From: Flemingiibacterium sp964603455
GTDB taxonomy: Bacteria; Bacillota; Clostridia; Oscillospirales; CAG-272
DNA: 64,000 nucleotides
Assembly: GCA_964603455.1 (NCBI GenBank)
Contig: CAZRVL010000001.1
Span: 40,957 to 104,956 of the forward strand
Direction of reading: 5' to 3'
How positions within the stretch are numbered: the first letter of the stretch is position 1; every line of letters starts with the position of its first letter. Under the pieces are notes generated by a model, which saw only the letters and a list, made by a program, of their open reading frames with translations, had not been told where the DNA came from and did no database searches. Positions 60,428 through 64,000 of the stretch are shown here, piece after piece. The position numbers and the translations under genes are program-made.

Positions 60428-61696
60428 ATGTTTATAAAGCAAGTAGTTAAGGTGCTCTTGACTGCATTCACACTTTTCCCGACTGCCTCTGCCCTGTCTG
60501 CCGCCGATGCACCGATCTCTCCCGGATTGCAGGTCATAGCTCAGGATCTCACACTTATAAAGACTGGAGTCGCAGGCTCGGACATATCATTCACCACTGA
60601 AGATTTCCGAGACGGGCTCGGACTCGAAAACCTCTCTAAGATAACCATAGTATCTCTTCCGCCACGTGAAATGGGAATATTGAAGCTTGGGTCTTTAGAA
60701 GTAAAACCCGGCGACACGATCTCCAAAAACAACATCTCGTCACTGCGATTCGTTCCGACCGCGAATTGCACGCTTGAAACAAATTTCGAATTTTGCTTAG
60801 GCTCAAATCGTTACGGAACAAAATATGAATTTGACATATTCGCACTCGACCGAATAAATTCAGCTCCGATCATAACTCAGCCCAATGAAATGAATACCGG
60901 TGTATATTCCGGAATACAGACCTTTGGTTCAATAAATGCCGCTGACCCGAACGATGACAGCTTTGAATTTGAGATAGTATCCTATCCGTCACACGGAGAG
61001 CTTTTATTCACCGACTCATCACTCGGATATTATATCTATACTCCAAACGAGGATTACAGCGGAAAAGACAGCTTTTCTGTGCGAGCGGTAGACCGTTACG
61101 GTGCAGCTTCGAATACCGTAAAGGTCTCAATGAATGTCGATACACCAAGCAGTACTGAAATATTCTCAGACCTCAGAGGACATTGGGCAAATGCGGCAGT
61201 CATATCATGCAGACGCGCCGGTATAATTGAAAGCGGAGAATACTTTTATCCTGATGCACCGATGGGGCGCGCCGAATTTCTCGATTTCATGATGAATGCG
61301 GCAGGATACAGCGGATTTTCTACCCAGAATACCTGCTTTGCGGACGATGAGTCGATACCGGATGAATACAAAGGAAGCATAGCACTCGCCGAGACACTCG
61401 GAATAATTTCGGGTATAGAGATAGACGGTGAAATGTGCTTTTGCCCGAACAATCAGATAACCCGTGCCGAAGCGGCAGTCATAGTTGCAAAGCTCGGAAA
61501 TATTTCAACATCAGACAGTGTATCGGCTTCAACCGATGACAGCATACCGACATGGGCGCGTGCATCAATGGAAGGACTAAGATCTGTAGGTGTACTTCGC
61601 GGAAAAGCGACAGGGAATGAAATATCCTTAGCACCGTATGATGTCATTACCCGTGCAGCTGCGGCACAGATCGCAGCTATGCTTTTTATAAAGTAA
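60428..61696 (+). CDS. S-layer-homology (SLH) surface protein with cadherin-like Ig domain
   Basis: 422 residues, AAAGGA before ATG. Signal peptide (VVKVLLTAFTLFPTASALSA). Two beta domains: about 25-140, and about 145-240 with NAADPNDDSFEFEIVSYPSHGE and YTPNEDYSGKDSFSVRAVDR typical of cadherin-like/Big_9 repeats. The C-terminal 180 residues hold SLH repeats (FSDLRGHWANAAVISCRRAG, RAEFLDFMM, PNNQITRAEAAVIVAKLGN, ITRAAAAQIAAMLFI), which bind pyruvylated wall polymers. Probably anchors or presents a surface function; partner unknown. Confidence 0.88.
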   Translation: MFIKQVVKVLLTAFTLFPTASALSAADAPISPGLQVIAQDLTLIKTGVAGSDISFTTEDFRDGLGLENLSKITIVSLPPREMGILKLGSLEVKPGDTISKNNISSLRFVPTANCTLETNFEFCLGSNRYGTKYEFDIFALDRINSAPIITQPNEMNTGVYSGIQTFGSINAADPNDDSFEFEIVSYPSHGELLFTDSSLGYYIYTPNEDYSGKDSFSVRAVDRYGAASNTVKVSMNVDTPSSTEIFSDLRGHWANAAVISCRRAGIIESGEYFYPDAPMGRAEFLDFMMNAAGYSGFSTQNTCFADDESIPDEYKGSIALAETLGIISGIEIDGEMCFCPNNQITRAEAAVIVAKLGNISTSDSVSASTDDSIPTWARASMEGLRSVGVLRGKATGNEISLAPYDVITRAAAAQIAAMLFIK

Positions 61697-61700
61697 AATT

Positions 61701-61740
61701 GGCGGAAGAGTACATTATCTCTTCCGCCGGATTTTTATTT
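61701..61740. terminator. Bidirectional terminator between the SLH gene and folC
   Basis: Perfect 10-bp stem GGCGGAAGAG / CTCTTCCGCC with 8-nt loop followed by a T-rich tract that includes the folC stop codon. Confidence 0.9.
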
Positions 61741-63015
61741 TTTCGGCATCAGCTTATCCACCGCAGCATAAACCTCACCAAGCATATACAGCGAACCGTA
61801 GCAAAGTATTACTCCGCCTTTATCTGTATTTTTCAGCGCGGTCTTGACACCATCTTCAATGCTATCACATGAAGTTACCGGTTTATTAAAACCTTTAAGA
61901 TATTCGGAAAGTTCCTCTGAACTCAATGCACGAGGATTGCCCGGAGTCACAGTTATAAATTCCTTTGCAAATTTTTCAGCATCATTATACATACAATGAT
62001 AGTCCTTATCGCCGAGAACTCCGGTCAAAACGGTGATCTCACGATCTGACAAATAGGTATTCACGCTCTTTACAAGTGCCTCTATACATTGCGGATTATG
62101 TCCGCCGTCAACTATAAAAAGCGGATCACGGCGCAGTATCTCAAAACGTCCGTGCCATACGACATCGCTCAGTCCATCGCGAATATTCTGTTCAGTTATC
62201 CGCCATCCCTTTTCGCGCAGAACATCTACAGCCGTCAAAACAACTGCCGCATTGTCGAGCTGATGCTCGCCAAGAAGCGGAAGCTTCAATTCCTTATACT
62301 CCTTAAAGTCAAATGTTTGACCGAAAAGATCTGAGCTTTTCGGAACTATTGCTTCAAAATCGGCTTTGTGGAGTCTTGCACCGACATTTTTACAATGATC
62401 CTCAATGACAGCTTCTACCGAGTCGGTCGAACGGTATATGACGGCATCACATCCGCGCTTGATTATGCCGGCTTTGGTTGCGGCGATCTTTTCAAGAGTA
62501 TCACCCAATATCGCTGTATGATCAAGACCTATGTTGCATATTACCGCAGCCTCGGGTACAGGTATCACATTGGTAGCGTCAAATTCTCCGCCCATACCGA
62601 CCTCACACACAACTATATCGCACTTTTTCCGCTTGAAATATTCAAAACCTATTGCGGTGATGAGTTCAAATTCGGTAGGTTTGTCACCAAGCGAATCCGC
62701 ATACGGCTTTATAAATTCTGTGACTTCACAGAGTTCATCATTTCCTATCATTTCGCCGTCAACATCGATACGTTCATTAAAATTTATAAGGTATGGAGAA
62801 GTATAGAGTCCGGTTCGATACCCTGCCTTTCGAAGTATCGAAGCCAGCATGGCACAGGTAGACCCCTTGCCGTTAGTTCCGGCAATATGTATAAATCGGC
62901 AGCTTTTTTCGGGATGACCGATAAGATCGAGCAGCGCGTTGATCCGCTCCAGTCCCGGAACGCTTCCCTTCCAGCTTACAGAATGTATATATTCAAGTGC
63001 TTCATCGTAATTCAT
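61735..63015 (-). CDS. folC: Bifunctional folylpolyglutamate synthase/dihydrofolate synthase
   Basis: 426 residues from ATG 63015, which gives the usual family start (MNYDEALEYIHSV); a GTG four codons earlier is inside the hairpin element. Mur-ligase fold: P-loop HIAGTNGKGSTCAMLASIL, TSPYLINFNERI, EVGMGGEFDATNVI, LDHTAILGDTLEKIAATKAGII, and HGRFEIL...FIVDGGHNPQ. Adds glutamate to folates. Co-transcribed with folT under a THF riboswitch, a coherent folate salvage and retention unit. Initiation lies behind a Shine-Dalgarno hairpin. Confidence 0.94.
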   Translation of the reverse strand: MNYDEALEYIHSVSWKGSVPGLERINALLDLIGHPEKSCRFIHIAGTNGKGSTCAMLASILRKAGYRTGLYTSPYLINFNERIDVDGEMIGNDELCEVTEFIKPYADSLGDKPTEFELITAIGFEYFKRKKCDIVVCEVGMGGEFDATNVIPVPEAAVICNIGLDHTAILGDTLEKIAATKAGIIKRGCDAVIYRSTDSVEAVIEDHCKNVGARLHKADFEAIVPKSSDLFGQTFDFKEYKELKLPLLGEHQLDNAAVVLTAVDVLREKGWRITEQNIRDGLSDVVWHGRFEILRRDPLFIVDGGHNPQCIEALVKSVNTYLSDREITVLTGVLGDKDYHCMYNDAEKFAKEFITVTPGNPRALSSEELSEYLKGFNKPVTSCDSIEDGVKTALKNTDKGGVILCYGSLYMLGEVYAAVDKLMPKK

Positions 63016-63054
63016 ATTTTTGACCACAGCTTTCGATGCTCGAAAGCTTCCTTT
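63016..63054 (-). promoter_or_regulatory. Shine-Dalgarno hairpin element upstream of folC
   Basis: Minus strand: AAAGGA (63054-63049), perfect 8-bp stem AGCTTTCG / CGAAAGCT (63048-63041 / 63035-63028, loop AGCAT), one nucleotide, TGG (63026-63024), an A-rich 8-nt spacer, ATG 63015. The gap after the stem is 12 nt. Confidence 0.72.
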
Positions 63055-63090
63055 CTCTCCGATTGCAGAGGTTTGTTTAATTTTATGATT

Positions 63091-63672
63091 TTAATTTTCT
63101 TGTTTTTTTGGATTTACCAGATGAGATCTCTCAAATATCTTCGACTTGATAAGTATATAGACTATAATAGTTTCCGCAAGCCATGTCGCCGCAAACTGTA
63201 CTGAGCGTGTCAAAAGCTTAGTAATGAAAAACGATTCGAATGCCTTTCCGCCGTACACGAATGCCAAAGCCCAGCTTTGATACAATATCGACCCCAATAT
63301 GACCGGAATGCTGAACACAAGTCCTATTCTGAACATCGTTGGCTTATCTGCAATAAAACGTCTGAACACTCCGGATGTAAGACCGTAGAGTATCGGCGGT
63401 ATCGAAAAAAGCGGATTAAAGCCATATCCAGAAAACAAGCAGCCGATAACATCGGATGCCGCTCCTACAAGTGCTCCCGGTAAAGGACCGAACAACATTC
63501 CTGCCAAAAAATATGGGATAGCTTCAAGCGAAAATCGCGTCGTGACATTCGGCATCGGAATTATCAGACGTGACAAGATTATGGCTGCCGCACTCAAAAG
63601 TGCGCAGGTCGTAAGCACACGCGCCTTCATTCGGTGGTCTGCCTTTTGGGGAATGCCGTTGGTTTTCTGCAT
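63091..63672 (-). CDS. folT: Folate-specific ECF transporter S component
   Basis: 193 residues from ATG 63672 behind AAGGAGG. Six hydrophobic helices; FolT pattern RVLTTCALLSAAAIILSRL, FSLEAIPYFLAGMLFGPLPG, GAASDVIGCLFSGYGFNPLF and a final helix ending EN. The substrate-binding subunit that captures folates and uses the shared ECF ATPase/T module encoded elsewhere. First gene of the riboswitch-controlled folT-folC operon. Confidence 0.93.
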   Translation of the reverse strand: MQKTNGIPQKADHRMKARVLTTCALLSAAAIILSRLIIPMPNVTTRFSLEAIPYFLAGMLFGPLPGALVGAASDVIGCLFSGYGFNPLFSIPPILYGLTSGVFRRFIADKPTMFRIGLVFSIPVILGSILYQSWALAFVYGGKAFESFFITKLLTRSVQFAATWLAETIIVYILIKSKIFERSHLVNPKKQEN

Positions 63673-63676
63673 AAAA

Positions 63677-63728
63677 AATACCTCCTTAAATGCAGCATTC
63701 CGACATTGCCGCATATTAGGAGGATATT
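63677..63728 (-). promoter_or_regulatory. Ribosome-site-sequestering hairpin before folT
   Basis: Minus strand arms 63728-63707 and 63697-63677 pair over about 20 positions with a 9-nt loop; the CCTCCT of the first arm covers the AAGGAGG of folT. It lies directly downstream of the THF riboswitch and is the probable translational expression platform. Confidence 0.72.
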
Positions 63729-63746
63729 AAAAACTCTTATTATGCA

Positions 63747-63846
63747 ACAGCGGGATGCGAAACTGATACCGCAGATGAAAATCATCTTTCGTTCCCGTGA
63801 CAACTCCCCGTCCACGGAACACTATACGCATCAGGATCTACTCTGT
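63747..63846 (-). ncRNA. Tetrahydrofolate (THF) riboswitch
   Basis: Minus strand aptamer with the THF-riboswitch pattern: P1 ACAG (63846-63843) / CTGT (63750-63747), then AGTAGAT, P2 CTGAT / ATCAG, P3 GTTCCGTG / CACGGGAAC enclosing GGGGAGTTGT, GAACGAAA, a P4 hairpin AGATGA / TCATCT followed by GCGGT, and the closing GCATCCCG. These correspond to the conserved blocks of the family. Located between the folT promoter and folT; binding of THF should switch off expression. Confidence 0.88.
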
Positions 63847-63878
63847 ACTCTGCCGACATATTATTTGCCGACAATAAA

Positions 63879-63907
63879 ATTTTATCACAATTCGAGGATT
63901 TTTTCAA
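63879..63907 (-). promoter_or_regulatory. Promoter of the THF riboswitch-folT-folC transcript
   Basis: Minus strand TTGAAA (63907-63902), 17-nt spacer, TAAAAT (63884-63879), about 30 nt before the aptamer. Nothing further recognised in 63908-64000. Confidence 0.75.
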
Positions 63908-64000
63908 GTATCAAAACGTCAAAAGCTGATATGTGTTTTCCAGAATTATATGTACAATTTCACAAAATCAAAAAAAATATAATTTTTTTTGAAAAAGCCC

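Noticed and set aside
1..64000. CRISPR arrays, tRNA/rRNA genes, transposases, phage genes
   Set aside because: None seen on either strand.

Overview
The window is a bacterial chromosome segment that reads as Clostridia (Firmicutes), most likely an anaerobic gut- or rumen-type Oscillospirales/Ruminococcaceae-like lineage. The support is: moderately AT-rich sequence, GGAGG/AAAGGA ribosome sites, many near-consensus TTGACA-17-TATAAT promoters, lipoprotein solute-binding proteins, an SLH-domain surface protein, a CD3324-family regulator, a folate ECF transporter with a THF riboswitch, and many glycoside hydrolases. The taxonomy is inferred from gene content; no rRNA or tRNA gene, CRISPR array, insertion sequence or prophage was seen.

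Layout. 1-5400: an ECF-type sigma factor cut by the left edge, a GDPD-like gene, and a VTC-domain / DUF4956 / CotH-kinase cassette. 5424-13380 (minus strand): a five-gene sugar operon led by its own LacI repressor (LacI, RpiB-like isomerase, solute-binding lipoprotein, GH78-like enzyme, SGNH hydrolase) preceded by a separate GH78-like gene. 13657-15027: an AI-2E-family membrane protein. 15273-24949 (plus strand): nadA-nadC-aroB-aroA-nadB-DUF362/ferredoxin-ispE, then an extracytoplasmic trigger-factor-like foldase and an unknown protein. 25288-46433: four further carbohydrate loci, each with its own regulator: GH127 + AraC; arabinose/fucose-isomerase-like + unknown 836-residue protein + solute-binding protein with divergent AraC; UxuA-like + solute-binding protein + GH5-like + GH113-like with divergent AraC; and a substrate-binding-domain/HTH regulator + DUF5107 + DUF6067-like protein. 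46612-50528: Tex, RsuA-like pseudouridine synthase, a small membrane protein, ribosomal protein L19. 50652-61696: surface and secreted proteins (DUF5722, SLH), a tyrosine phosphatase, a CD3324-family regulator, and a MoxR/DUF58/DUF4129-like set. 61735-63907 (minus strand): folT-folC under a THF riboswitch.

How it fits together. The sugar loci look like small polysaccharide-utilisation units: enzyme(s), one lipoprotein receptor and one regulator. None has an ABC permease, so the three paralogous receptors probably share membrane components encoded elsewhere.

The most unusual signal is non-coding: five genes share a hairpin placed directly after the AAAGGA Shine-Dalgarno, followed at a fixed distance by TGG and then by the start codon. 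A second signal is a diverged ~90-nt repeat in every gap around the GH127 and AraC genes. Stretches over 300 nt without genes are: 11284-11670 (promoter, operator and a terminator; nothing seen in 11512-11670), 24950-25287 (repeat, terminator, promoter), 56290-56649 (two divergent promoters and a possible broken small gene), and 63673-64000 (riboswitch and promoter; nothing seen in 63908-64000).
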